From Bacteroidota bacterium (GTDB taxonomy: Bacteria > Bacteroidota > Bacteroidia > Chitinophagales > Saprospiraceae): DNA of 21,422 nt. The notes beneath the pieces are model-generated. The model saw only the letters and a program-made list of their open reading frames with translations, was not told the origin of the DNA and ran no database searches. The position numbers and the translations under genes were made by a program. The stretch is taken from positions 1 to 21,422 of the forward strand of contig JAJRQS010000155.1 in NCBI GenBank assembly GCA_024280135.1. The letters run 5' to 3'. Every line of letters begins with the position of its first letter. The stretch's first letter is position 1. Shown in pieces: positions 13,955-21,422 of this stretch.

Positions 13955-16804
13955 ATGGATTTGAACTTTGCAGAAATAGAAAAGAATTGTCATTCCTTTT
14001 GGAAGGAAAAACAGACGTACCAGGTAAGCAACCAATCGGACCAACCCAAATTTTATGTTTTGGATATGTTTCCTTATCCGTCTGGTTCTGGTTTACATGT
14101 TGGGCATCCTTTGGGATATATTGCCTCTGATATCTTTGCAAGGTATAAACGACTGAATGGTTTTAATGTCTTACACCCGATGGGTTATGACGCTTTTGGG
14201 TTGCCTGCAGAAGAATATGCCATTTCAAGAGGTATTCACCCTGCTGTTTCGACCGAAGAAAATATTGCGCGTTATCGGGAGCAGTTGGAGAGTATAGGAT
14301 TGTCATTTGATTGGTCTCGTGAAATCCGAACGAGCGATCCTACATATCATAAATGGACGCAGTGGATCTTTACATTATTGTTTAACCATTATTATGATTT
14401 GGAAGCAGATAAAGCAAAGCACATCCATGAACTAGAAGCACATTTTACGAAGTATGGTACTGCTAACCTAAAAGCAGCGACCACCAATGATATAAGCTTT
14501 ACCCCTCAAGATTGGGTAAGTATATCAAAAAAAGACCAGCAAGATATTTTGATGCAATACCGTTTGGCTTTTCGATCAGAAGGTACCGTTAATTGGTGTG
14601 AAGCCTTGGGCACTGTTTTGGCAAATGACCAAGTAAAAAATGGCTTATCTGAAAGAGGAGGCCATCCAGTAGAACTGCGTCCTTTGACCCAATGGTTTTT
14701 AAGGATTACGGCTTATGCAGATAGATTGCTTTCTGATTTAGATACCGTTGAATGGACGGACTCTTTAAAATCGATTCAGCGGCACTGGATCGGCCGTTCG
14801 GAGGGGGCTGCTATTAATTTTAGCATTGATGGTTTTGAGGATGTTTTGTCGATTTTCACGACCCGCCCAGATACTATTTTTGGGGCAACCTTTATGGTGT
14901 TAGCGCCTGAGTTGGCGTTGGTTGAAAAAATAACCATCTCCAACCAAAAAGAAGAGATTGAAACGTACGTCAAATATGTTTCTGGACGTTCTGAAAGGGA
15001 AAGGCAGTCCGAAGTAAAAAATGTAACGGGTGCGTTTACAGGTGCCTATGCCATACATCCATTCACAGGAAAGAAGATTCCCATTTATATTAGTGAATAT
15101 GTTTTAAAGGATTATGGGACAGGAGCCATTATGGCCGTTCCTAGTGACGATGCAAGAGACCGAGCCTTTGCAGAAAAATTTAATATTGAAATAATTGACG
15201 TAGTCGATAAAAGTGATTTTCCCAAGGCAGGAATTGGTGAAAAAGTCGGTAAAATTATTAATTCAGATTTCCTAAATGGCTTAGAAGTTCCAGAAGCCAT
15301 TGAAGTAATATTACAAAAAGTTGAGGAAAACAAAATTGGGGAAAGACGGGTCAACTACCGATTAAGAGATGCGGGTTTTAGTCGGCAACGCTATTGGGGT
15401 GAACCTATTCCAATCGTCTATGACAAGGAAGGAATAGCGAGTACTTTGCCGTTATCCGAATTACCATTGGAATTGCCAGAGGTTGAGAATTTCAAACCAA
15501 CTACGGATGGGCGTTCTCCTATCGCCAGACTAGAATCTTGGGTAAACTTGCCGGATGGACGCAGACGTGAAACAGATACGATGCCCGGCACAGCGGGTTC
15601 TGCCTGGTATTTTATACGCTATACAGATCCTCATAATAGTGATGCCTTTGTAGGAAAAGAAGCGATAGATTACTGGGAGAATGTAGATTTGTATGTCGGT
15701 GGCTCTGAACACGCAGTGGCGCATTTGCTCTATGCTCGTTTTTGGACAAAATTTTTATATGATTTAGAGAAAATAAAATTCACAGAGCCTTTTAAGAAGT
15801 TGATTAATCAAGGCATGATTCAAGGTATTATTGAAGTGGCTTATCTAGAAAAGGTGGGAGATGCCAATCATTTTATCAGTACGGATATCGCTGATAGTGA
15901 GAAGAGCTATGCTCCGCTATATGTACCCATTGAATTTGTAACGGATTACCAAAAAGAAGAAAGTCATTTAAATGAAGCCGGCTTGCGCAAATATATAGCT
16001 TGGAAACCAGATTTGGCGGAAGCTGTGTTTAAAATGAAAGGGGGTACTTTCAAAAATGGGCGGTTTGTCCCAAACGAGGAAGGAGCGGAATGTAAATTTA
16101 TCACCCATTCAGAAGTTGGAAAGATGTCCAAGTCCAAATTCAATACCATCAATCCAGATGAAATCATTGAAGAATATGGAGCCGATTGTTTTCGGATGTA
16201 TGAAATGTTCCTAGGCCCAATAGAACAATCAAAGCCATGGAGCACCAACGGAATAGATGGTATTTCTAAATTTTTACGCCGTTTCTGGACGTTGTTTTAT
16301 GATACAGAAGGTAAATGGCTCGTAACAACTGATAAACCTAACCCAGAGGCACTAAAGATACTGCACCAGACAATTAAGAAAGTAAAAGAAGACATTGAAC
16401 GTTTTTCTTTTAATACTTGTGTGAGTGCATTCATGGTGGCGGTTAATGATTTGCGCAAGCTAAAATGTCATAGTCAAGAAATACTTCAACCGCTTGTCCA
16501 ATTAATGGCTCCCTTTGCTCCTTTCATTACAGAACATTTATGGGCAAAATTAGGCCATACAGATTCTATTCATAAAAGTAGCTTCCCTGCGTTTGAGGAA
16601 AAATACTTGGTCGAGTCAACTATTGAATATCCTATCAGCATCAATGGCAAAAAGCGAGCAACGGCTGCGTTTGCTACGGATGCTTCTAAAGAAGATATTG
16701 AAAAAGCGGTATTAGAAATGAAAATTGTACAAAAATGGGTGGATGGGAAGCCTATTAAAAGATTGATTGTTGTGCCGGGTAGAATGGTTAATGTAGTTGT
16801 TTAA
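13955..16804 (+). CDS. leuS: Leucyl-tRNA synthetase
   Basis: A 949-residue class I aminoacyl-tRNA synthetase that charges tRNA-Leu. The HIGH motif is HVGH (residues 48-51, in PYPSGSGLHVGHPLGY), and the KMSKS motif is KMSKS at 723-727. The CP1 editing domain is intact, with TTRPDTIFGATFMVLAPEL and GTGAIMAVPSDDARDRAF, so post-transfer proofreading should work. The protein is longer than the E. coli enzyme (about 860 aa). Extra segments include a stretch after DLEADKAKHIHEL (about 150-195) and an insertion before KMSKS (about 630-700), both usual in Bacteroidota LeuRS. The stop at 16802-16804 is directly followed by the GC-rich tandem repeat. Confidence 0.97.
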   Translation: MDLNFAEIEKNCHSFWKEKQTYQVSNQSDQPKFYVLDMFPYPSGSGLHVGHPLGYIASDIFARYKRLNGFNVLHPMGYDAFGLPAEEYAISRGIHPAVSTEENIARYREQLESIGLSFDWSREIRTSDPTYHKWTQWIFTLLFNHYYDLEADKAKHIHELEAHFTKYGTANLKAATTNDISFTPQDWVSISKKDQQDILMQYRLAFRSEGTVNWCEALGTVLANDQVKNGLSERGGHPVELRPLTQWFLRITAYADRLLSDLDTVEWTDSLKSIQRHWIGRSEGAAINFSIDGFEDVLSIFTTRPDTIFGATFMVLAPELALVEKITISNQKEEIETYVKYVSGRSERERQSEVKNVTGAFTGAYAIHPFTGKKIPIYISEYVLKDYGTGAIMAVPSDDARDRAFAEKFNIEIIDVVDKSDFPKAGIGEKVGKIINSDFLNGLEVPEAIEVILQKVEENKIGERRVNYRLRDAGFSRQRYWGEPIPIVYDKEGIASTLPLSELPLELPEVENFKPTTDGRSPIARLESWVNLPDGRRRETDTMPGTAGSAWYFIRYTDPHNSDAFVGKEAIDYWENVDLYVGGSEHAVAHLLYARFWTKFLYDLEKIKFTEPFKKLINQGMIQGIIEVAYLEKVGDANHFISTDIADSEKSYAPLYVPIEFVTDYQKEESHLNEAGLRKYIAWKPDLAEAVFKMKGGTFKNGRFVPNEEGAECKFITHSEVGKMSKSKFNTINPDEIIEEYGADCFRMYEMFLGPIEQSKPWSTNGIDGISKFLRRFWTLFYDTEGKWLVTTDKPNPEALKILHQTIKKVKEDIERFSFNTCVSAFMVAVNDLRKLKCHSQEILQPLVQLMAPFAPFITEHLWAKLGHTDSIHKSSFPAFEEKYLVESTIEYPISINGKKRATAAFATDASKEDIEKAVLEMKIVQKWVDGKPIKRLIVVPGRMVNVVV

Positions 16805-16815
16805 AGGGGGGCGTG

Positions 16816-16949
16816 GGCTTCCTTTGGTCGCGTTTATTTGCTCCCTTTGGTCGCGTTTATTTGCTCCCTGCGGTCGCGTTTATGTGCTCCCTGCGGTCGC
16901 GTTTATTTGCTCCCTGCGGTCGCGTTTATGTGCTCCTTCGGTCGCGTTA
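16816..16949. repeat. GC-rich 23-bp tandem repeat, five units plus partial ends
   Basis: Units start at 16828, 16851, 16874, 16897 and 16920 (periods 23, 23, 23, 23, with the last unit 22). A partial unit precedes (16816-16827) and an 8-base partial follows (16942-16949). Each unit begins TCGCGTTTAT and ends CTCCCTGCGG, with small variation: TTTGG in place of TGCGG in the first unit, TTCGG in the last, and TTTGC or TGTGC in the middle. It fills almost the whole gap between the convergent leuS and the methyltransferase, and its last bases overlap the methyltransferase stop codon. It is clearly richer in G+C than its surroundings. No spacers separate the units, so it is not a CRISPR array. Confidence 0.95.
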
Positions 16950-17663
16950 GTGTTTAAGATAAAAGTCTTTTGTGAGGTGGATGTATGCTGGTGAATATTG
17001 TTGGGTTTCTTGGTCTTCATAAATCGTGATAGTGGACGTTTCTAATTCTTCACATTTTTTTCTACCAAATTCAATGAGCAATCGTTCGACAGGCATACCT
17101 TTTCTGGATATTACTTCTGTTTTTCGATGTAAACAAAAACCGAATTTTTTAGCCATTTCTATAAATCTTAGACCCTCAATATAGGGTAAAACAACCGCAA
17201 ATAAACCACTTATATTCAATTGGTTACGAACAACAGAAAGGAGCTCATTGTTCGGCAATTTTAGGGTATGGCGTACGTTGTTCCTATTTTGATTTTCTGA
17301 TAAAGTCCCTCCTGTAAAAAAAGGTGGATTACAGATTATTAGGTCATACTCCACTTCCTCCTTGAACTCCTGAATGGGTTGATGAAAAGCTTTTAATCTA
17401 TTGCTCCATTTGGACGCTATGAAGTTTTGTACTGCCTCATCATGTGAAATTTTGTCAATTTCTACCGCATCGATCTTGGCTTTTTCATTCCGTTGAGCCA
17501 TCATCAATGCAATCAATCCAGTCCCTGTACCTATATCCAAAATGCTACGACATCCCTCTACTTGAACCCAAGCGCTTAACAAAATACTATCTGTATTCAC
17601 TTTCATTGCAGACTTTTCTTGTCGTACACTGAATTGCTTAAATTGAAATACTTTGTTTTCCAT
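16947..17663 (-). CDS. TrmN6-like tRNA1(Val) (adenine(37)-N6)-methyltransferase
   Basis: A 238-residue class I SAM-dependent methyltransferase. The N-terminus FQFKQFSVRQEKSAMKVNTDSILL is the signature of the YfiC/TrmN6 family. The SAM loop is DIGTGTG (43-49), the acidic binding residue lies in VDAVEID-like IDAVEID (64-70), and the catalytic N6-adenine motif is NPPF (112-115). By family it methylates N6 of A37 in a valine tRNA. The exact target in this organism is inferred. The gene has one of the few good Shine-Dalgarno sequences in the window, AAGGAG ten bases before the ATG at 17663. It is transcribed toward leuS and divergently from dus. Its stop codon lies in the end of the tandem repeat. 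Confidence 0.88.
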   Translation of the reverse strand: MENKVFQFKQFSVRQEKSAMKVNTDSILLSAWVQVEGCRSILDIGTGTGLIALMMAQRNEKAKIDAVEIDKISHDEAVQNFIASKWSNRLKAFHQPIQEFKEEVEYDLIICNPPFFTGGTLSENQNRNNVRHTLKLPNNELLSVVRNQLNISGLFAVVLPYIEGLRFIEMAKKFGFCLHRKTEVISRKGMPVERLLIEFGRKKCEELETSTITIYEDQETQQYSPAYIHLTKDFYLKH

Positions 17664-17836
17664 AGCCTAGTAACTCCTTACGCTTCTATTTGTTTATGAC
17701 TATCTTCTGAAAGCACTAGAAACTGCAACAGGTTTTAGAAGTATAGCTTTGAAAACATAGGTTTATTGATAAGAAAATTACGAATGAGTAAATTCAATTA
17801 GGATTAAACTGAAAAGACACCCCAGATAAATCCCTA

Positions 17837-17867
17837 TTTTGGCGCAAGCAAAAATAAACTATCTTTG
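17837..17867 (+). promoter_or_regulatory. dus promoter (-33 TTTTG, -7 TATCTTTG), predicted leaderless mRNA
   Basis: TTTTG (17837-17841), an 18-base spacer, then TATCTTTG (17860-17867): both boxes and the spacing fit the Bacteroidota consensus. The dus ATG begins at 17874, only 6 bases past the -7 box, about where transcription should start. This is the best complete promoter in the window. A near-copy of the WTTTGCGCAAGC motif overlaps its -33 end. Confidence 0.8.
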
Positions 17868-17873
17868 CACTAT

Positions 17874-18860
17874 ATGGCTAAAATTAGAGATATTGACTTG
17901 GGCGATTTCCCGCTATTATTGGCTCCAATGGAAGATGTGAGTGACCCACCCTTTCGAGTCCTTTGCAAAGAGCAAGGTGCGGATATGATGTACACGGAGT
18001 TTATTGCAGTTGAAGGTTTGATTCGAGATGCATTTAAAAGCACGCAAAAGTTGGATTTTGCGGAAGCGGAAAGACCCCTAGGGATTCAGATATTTGGAGC
18101 AGAATTGGATTCCATGATACGGGCTACTGAAATAATCAATGAGATCAAACCCGATGTGCTAGATATTAATTTTGGCTGCCCAGTGAAGAAAGTAACTTGT
18201 AAGATGATGGGGGCAGGTATCCTACGAGACATTCCTATGATGATTCGCCTTGCGGAAACGGTCGTAAAAGCTAGTAAAATACCTGTTACCGTCAAAACGA
18301 GGCTGGGTTGGAGCGAAGAGGACAAACCGATTGTGCAAGTTGCCGAAATGCTCCAAGACGTCGGTGTAGAGGCGCTATCCATTCATGGACGCACACGCAA
18401 ACAAATGTATAAAGGAGAAGCGGATTGGACACTTATCGGAGAGATAAAAAACAACCCTCGTATGCATATTCCCATTTTCGGCAACGGAGACATCAATACA
18501 CCCCAAAAAGCCGTTGAATACAAAAACCGATATGGGGTGGATGGCATCATGATAGGGCGTGCTTCTATTGGAAATCCTTGGATTTTTCGAGAAATAAAGC
18601 ACTATCACAGAACAGGCGAATTACTTCCGCCTCCTTCTATCGAAGAACGTGTAACTACCGCCAAACGATTGCTCCAAATGGCAATGGATTGGAAAGGCGA
18701 AAGATTAGGTATCCTGGAAACACGACGCCATTATTCAAATTACTTCAGGGGACTGAGAGACATCAAAGAATACCGTCGGAGACTTGTCACAGAAGATGAC
18801 AAAGAGAATCTTTTTGCTATTCTAGATGAGATCCATGAGGTATATGATGATAAGGGTTAG
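17874..18860 (+). CDS. tRNA-dihydrouridine synthase (DusB-like)
   Basis: A 328-residue flavoenzyme that reduces specific uridines in tRNA to dihydrouridine using FMN and NADPH. The TIM-barrel motifs are all present: LLLAPMEDVSD (14-24), the catalytic Cys102 in NFGCPVKKV, VKTRLGW, the RNA-contacting IHGRTRKQMYKG, FGNGDI, and the FMN phosphate site GIMIGRASIGNPWIF. The sequence order and length suit DusB, the usual Dus of Bacteroidota. The frame opens at a TTG at 17865, but that triplet is part of the -7 box, so the ATG at 17874 (MAKIRD) is the start. The stop is followed by only 48 bases before folP. Confidence 0.94.
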   Translation: MAKIRDIDLGDFPLLLAPMEDVSDPPFRVLCKEQGADMMYTEFIAVEGLIRDAFKSTQKLDFAEAERPLGIQIFGAELDSMIRATEIINEIKPDVLDINFGCPVKKVTCKMMGAGILRDIPMMIRLAETVVKASKIPVTVKTRLGWSEEDKPIVQVAEMLQDVGVEALSIHGRTRKQMYKGEADWTLIGEIKNNPRMHIPIFGNGDINTPQKAVEYKNRYGVDGIMIGRASIGNPWIFREIKHYHRTGELLPPPSIEERVTTAKRLLQMAMDWKGERLGILETRRHYSNYFRGLRDIKEYRRRLVTEDDKENLFAILDEIHEVYDDKG

Positions 18861-18896
18861 TTGCTCAAACCTGCACGTCTAGTATTAAAAAAAAGC

Positions 18897-18904
18897 TATC
18901 TTTA
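18897..18904 (+). promoter_or_regulatory. -7-like box touching the folP start
   Basis: TATCTTTA, one base from TAnnTTTG, ends 4 bases before the folP ATG at 18909. If used, the folP mRNA from this promoter would be leaderless. No TTG is seen at the -33 position, so folP may also be read from the dus promoter. Confidence 0.45.
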
Positions 18905-18908
18905 CACA

Positions 18909-19754
18909 ATGTTATACGAACCCACCACTTTAAATTGCCTGGGACAACTATTGTCTTTAGAAAAACCCATTGTCATGGGCATTCTAAATGTAACCCCTGA
19001 TAGTTTTTTTGATGGAGGGAAATATAGCGCCTTGGATAATGCTTTTGCACACGCAACCCAAATGCTCGAAGAAGGTGCTACTATAATAGATATTGGGGGC
19101 ATGTCTTCTCGTCCAGGAGCCGAAATCGTATCTCCTAAAAATGAAATAAAAAGGGTGATACCCATCATCCAAAAATTGAAGAACCACTACCCTAACATCA
19201 TCCTATCAATAGATACGGTTCATGGCGTAGTCGCTCAAGCGGCTATCGATGCAGGTGTTGCTATGATTAATGATATCTCTGCTTGGTCTATTGACCCTAC
19301 GCTCTTGGACGTAGTGATTCAGCATCAAATGCCTTATGTCTTGATGCACATGACAGGAAATCCGGCTACCATGCAAAGCCAAACCAACTACCAAGATGTG
19401 GCTTTAGAGGTTTTAGATTTCTTAATAGAAAAGATTACTTTTTTGCGTAAGCAAGGACTCAAAGATATTATTGTTGATCCAGGATTTGGGTTTGGAAAGT
19501 CACTTGCGCAAAATTATGAACTCGCTAATAAACTACATGTATTTAAAATGTTAGAAGCACCTATACTTGTAGGTTTTTCACGTAAATCCATGATTTACAA
19601 AGTTTTAGAATCAAGCCCTGCAGACTCTTTGGCTGGGACTATTGCCTTGAATTGGATGGCGATGGAGCAAGGTGCCAAAATTCTTAGAGTTCATGATGTC
19701 AAGGAAGCGGTTAGTAGTATTAAAATATTTAATGCGGTCCAATCTCATAAATAA
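18909..19754 (+). CDS. folP: Dihydropteroate synthase
   Basis: A 281-residue TIM-barrel enzyme that joins 6-hydroxymethyl-dihydropterin pyrophosphate with p-aminobenzoate in folate synthesis, the sulfonamide target. Conserved loops are IVMGILNVTPDSFFDGG (21-37), DIGGMSSRPGAE (61-72), SIDT with AMINDISA, YVLMHMTG, the pterin-binding DPGFGFGKS, VGFSRKSMI, and RVHDVKEA at the end. The frame continues 16 codons upstream to a TTG right after the dus stop, but that part lacks family similarity and runs through the -7 box, so the ATG at 18909 is chosen. The stop TAA overlaps the next gene's ATG by one base. Confidence 0.96.
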   Translation: MLYEPTTLNCLGQLLSLEKPIVMGILNVTPDSFFDGGKYSALDNAFAHATQMLEEGATIIDIGGMSSRPGAEIVSPKNEIKRVIPIIQKLKNHYPNIILSIDTVHGVVAQAAIDAGVAMINDISAWSIDPTLLDVVIQHQMPYVLMHMTGNPATMQSQTNYQDVALEVLDFLIEKITFLRKQGLKDIIVDPGFGFGKSLAQNYELANKLHVFKMLEAPILVGFSRKSMIYKVLESSPADSLAGTIALNWMAMEQGAKILRVHDVKEAVSSIKIFNAVQSHK

Positions 19755-21115
19755 TGATACTCACAGAAAACCATATCAAAGAAGAAGCCCTCAAATATTT
19801 ACGGGAGTATTATAAATACAGGGATCGTCATCCCGAAGGTTTTTTTGAAACAAAATCCAGCCAAGTAACTCAATCAGGCATTATTGCAGACGGCTTAATT
19901 TCTTTCAAACAGATGGACAATACTGTCTTTACGGCTACAATAGAAGCTACTTCCATAGCCAAGGAAGAAGAAATAAGATACAGAAGGCTAAACAAACTGC
20001 TGGCATTAGATGCTTTAACTGCCTCTTTCATGGCTACTGCATTGCTAATGGTATTATTATATTCTAGTAAAATATTAGTGCCCATTATTGGAAATTATTA
20101 TGCTTTTGGGAGTTTGGTTTTTTTAGCATTATTTGGTTTTTTCTTTTTAGCATGGTTGGTTCTATCTAGGTTTAGACGCTACCGATATATATATTCTATT
20201 GAGCAGTTTAGGCAATATGAAGTAGATGAACAATGGATTGCCTATGATGCAAGTATTTTTCCGGACTATGGAAATACATTTCATGATGAGCTTAAAAAGC
20301 AATGCTACAAATGGGGCATTGGACTTTTGCAGGTCAAACCCAACAGTATATATGCACTCATCACCCCTTCCCGAGATGGCGAATTTGGTAAGAGGACTAA
20401 AGAAGCTTTCTTCAAGTCAGGTACTATTATCCCTAAATTAAGCTCTAGCAGTTTTGCCAAGCAAATCATGCGTTACCGTAAAGGTGCGTTCAATCAATTT
20501 TTTATTATGGCTGCCGCTCTGCTTATCCTTGGTTTTGTTTCTTTTCGATTTTATCAAGAATCTCCTTATGAGTACTGGGATGTAGAAAGGTTAAATCAGC
20601 AAGCACAAGTAGTCGACGATTTTGGACCCGAAGAATTAAACAGCTGGGTAGAACCTGAATATATCACTCCTTTTCAGGAAAAAGTCAAACCTTATTTAAG
20701 TTCGAATGCGACCATCTTTGTGCAAAAAACTAAAACAAAAGCGCCTAAAGTATTCGTGCTCACCGATAGTAAATTCAGTAAAAAATACCAGCCGATCAAT
20801 AACCAGAACCTTTCGTGTAACGGAATCCCTGGAGCTGACGATGATGATTTTATCATTCAGTTAGGTGCCTATAAAAGCACCCAAAATGCACGCCACCGAA
20901 TCAAAGAGCTCAATGAAGTCGGTATCACTGCGGAAATTTATGGATGTGGTTGCTTGGGCTCCAAAAGTCAATTAAATTGTGTTTTATTTGTCCATGCCTA
21001 TGCTATTCCTGACCAAGCAATAAAGAAGATGAAAGCTTTTGAAAAGAAGCTGACAAACAGTGCTGTTCCTGTTGGTGAAATATGGATTAGGCCTGTAAAG
21101 AAGCTTCACTTCTAG
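19754..21115 (+). CDS. Membrane protein with C-terminal SPOR-like domain
   Basis: A 453-residue protein of unrecognised overall family. Three hydrophobic segments are seen, at about 87-104, 114-138 and 246-266. Residues 1-80 and 140-245 would lie on one face and the C-terminal 187 residues on the other, probably the periplasm. Residues about 365-434 (DFIIQLGAYKSTQNARHRI, then a second strand and VHAYAIPDQAIKKMKAFEKK) have the strand-helix-strand-helix pattern of SPOR peptidoglycan-binding domains. Four cysteines (354, 398, 400, 409) flank this region and could pair. The N-terminal half has ADG (D46) and ATIEAT (E64) spaced as in restriction-endonuclease-like folds, but the usual Lys is Thr66; this is only a hint. 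It overlaps folP as TAATG, so it is translationally coupled. Paper-thin functional evidence: cell-envelope role inferred from SPOR. Confidence 0.75.
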   Translation: MILTENHIKEEALKYLREYYKYRDRHPEGFFETKSSQVTQSGIIADGLISFKQMDNTVFTATIEATSIAKEEEIRYRRLNKLLALDALTASFMATALLMVLLYSSKILVPIIGNYYAFGSLVFLALFGFFFLAWLVLSRFRRYRYIYSIEQFRQYEVDEQWIAYDASIFPDYGNTFHDELKKQCYKWGIGLLQVKPNSIYALITPSRDGEFGKRTKEAFFKSGTIIPKLSSSSFAKQIMRYRKGAFNQFFIMAAALLILGFVSFRFYQESPYEYWDVERLNQQAQVVDDFGPEELNSWVEPEYITPFQEKVKPYLSSNATIFVQKTKTKAPKVFVLTDSKFSKKYQPINNQNLSCNGIPGADDDDFIIQLGAYKSTQNARHRIKELNEVGITAEIYGCGCLGSKSQLNCVLFVHAYAIPDQAIKKMKAFEKKLTNSAVPVGEIWIRPVKKLHF

Positions 21116-21148
21116 GCCAGGATATAACGCTTCACCATTCCTGCCTAC

Positions 21149-21184
21149 AAAAAAAAGAGTATTGCCTCAAGGCAATACTCTTAT
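21149..21184. terminator. Bidirectional intrinsic terminator
   Basis: AAGAGTATTGCCT (21155-21167) and AGGCAATACTCTT (21170-21182) form a perfect 13-bp inverted repeat around CA. Eight A at 21149-21156 give a U8 tail for the minus-strand peroxidase gene, and TTAT follows on the plus strand. It sits between two convergent genes and should serve both, most strongly the minus one. Confidence 0.93.
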
Positions 21185-21209
21185 CTGGTTTTCTAAGTAC
21201 GATATCTTT

Positions 21210-21422
21210 CTACTGTTGAAATGGAGATGAGTACTTCTCATTTGTCAGATACTCTTGATCCGTCAATGTGTTTAGGAAAGCAACTAAGGCTTGCTTCTCT
21301 AATTCGGAGAAATTAAAACGAATTGGCATTCCATTTTCTTTTAATTTAGGGTCTAAATCCTCATGGTCTTGAATATTGTGACTGTAGAAGTCAATCACAT
21401 CCTCCAATGTTTCAAAACGTCC
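21210..21422 (-). CDS. C-terminal end of a di-haem cytochrome c peroxidase (MauG/CcpA) family protein, 5' truncated
   Basis: The minus frame is open from the window edge (21422) to TAG 21210-21212, giving 70 residues. The sequence GRFETLEDVIDFYSHNIQDH, then DPKLKENG, then FNFSELEKQALVAFLNTLTD is the standard ending of bacterial di-haem cytochrome c peroxidase/MauG-type proteins (GRF-x-T-L-E-x-V-x-x-Y, then LS-x-x-EK-x-AL-x-AFL-x-TLTD). The haem-binding CXXCH motifs would lie upstream, outside the window. An internal Met at 21404 is not a start. These are periplasmic peroxidases, or in some Bacteroidota MbnH/MauG-like oxidases; which one cannot be told from the tail. Confidence 0.85.
   Translation of the reverse strand, partial: GRFETLEDVIDFYSHNIQDHEDLDPKLKENGMPIRFNFSELEKQALVAFLNTLTDQEYLTNEKYSSPFQQ

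Noticed and set aside
16816..16949. CRISPR array
   Set aside because: The units are directly adjacent, with no unique spacers and no cas genes nearby.
16797..16994. 65-aa open frame across the 23-bp repeat
   Set aside because: It is made almost wholly of repeat translated in shifting frames (recurring AFICSL/LFAP-type words), overlaps the ends of two solid genes and has no start context.
18861..18908. Extended N-terminus of folP starting at the TTG after the dus stop
   Set aside because: The extra 16 residues have no family similarity and include the -7 box; the ATG at 18909 gives the normal length.
1..21422. tRNA, rRNA, transposase, integrase or phage genes
   Set aside because: I looked in all gaps and frames and saw no cloverleaf, rRNA stretch, transposase motif or terminal inverted repeats.

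Overview
The window reads as an ordinary chromosomal stretch of a Bacteroidota bacterium, AT-rich, with about 16 protein genes on both strands and no phage, plasmid or insertion-sequence genes. The assignment rests on several things seen directly. Promoter-like -7 boxes of the Bacteroidota form TAnnTTTG(C) stand before many genes, sometimes touching the start codon. Shine-Dalgarno sequences are mostly absent. The set of genes (lipoprotein oligopeptidase, AnmK, LpxB, secreted C1 peptidase, secreted TPR protein, MauG/CcpA-type peroxidase, C-terminal HTH of a helicase) is typical of the phylum. A saprospire-like lineage is possible, but I cannot fix the genus.

Layout. 1-1085: the tail of a helicase-like protein (+) converges on a small minus-strand pair, a Rho-binding antiterminator (Rof)-like gene and a DgkA-family lipid kinase. 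1138-4401: an oligopeptidase B-like lipoprotein and AnmK (anhydro-MurNAc recycling), 3 bases apart. 4412-6808 (minus): lpxB (lipid A synthesis) and a secreted C1 cysteine peptidase, separated by a strong hairpin. 6809-7129: a divergent regulatory region with two perfect palindromes. 7130-9368: a compact four-gene cassette of coiled-coil protein, helical plus GTPase-partner-like sensor protein, Rab/Ras-like small GTPase and a PAS-like small protein. 9494-13805: gyrA with a leader of about 200 bases, then a secreted TPR protein ending in a clear terminator. 13955-16804: leuS. 16816-16949: a GC-rich 23-bp tandem repeat between leuS and the convergent trmN6-like methyltransferase. 17874-21115: dus, folP and a membrane-anchored SPOR-like protein in tight array, with the last two overlapping as TAATG. 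21149-21422: a bidirectional terminator and the C-terminal end of a di-haem cytochrome c peroxidase-type gene (minus).

Three observations stand out. First, the small GTPase reading frame is broken by one base exactly at a canonical -1 slippery heptamer (A AAA AAC, 8603-8609). Its 3' part is intact, so this is either programmed frameshifting or a very recent (or artefactual) one-base loss, inside a prokaryotic Ras-like GTPase cassette of unknown job. Second, a short palindrome-centred motif, WTTTGCGCAAG (usually followed by C), occurs eight times in the window on both strands and in different reading frames. That is far above chance and resembles a highly iterated palindrome or DNA uptake/recognition word. 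Third, dus and folP (and perhaps the TPR gene) have -7 boxes directly against their ATG, which predicts leaderless or nearly leaderless mRNAs.
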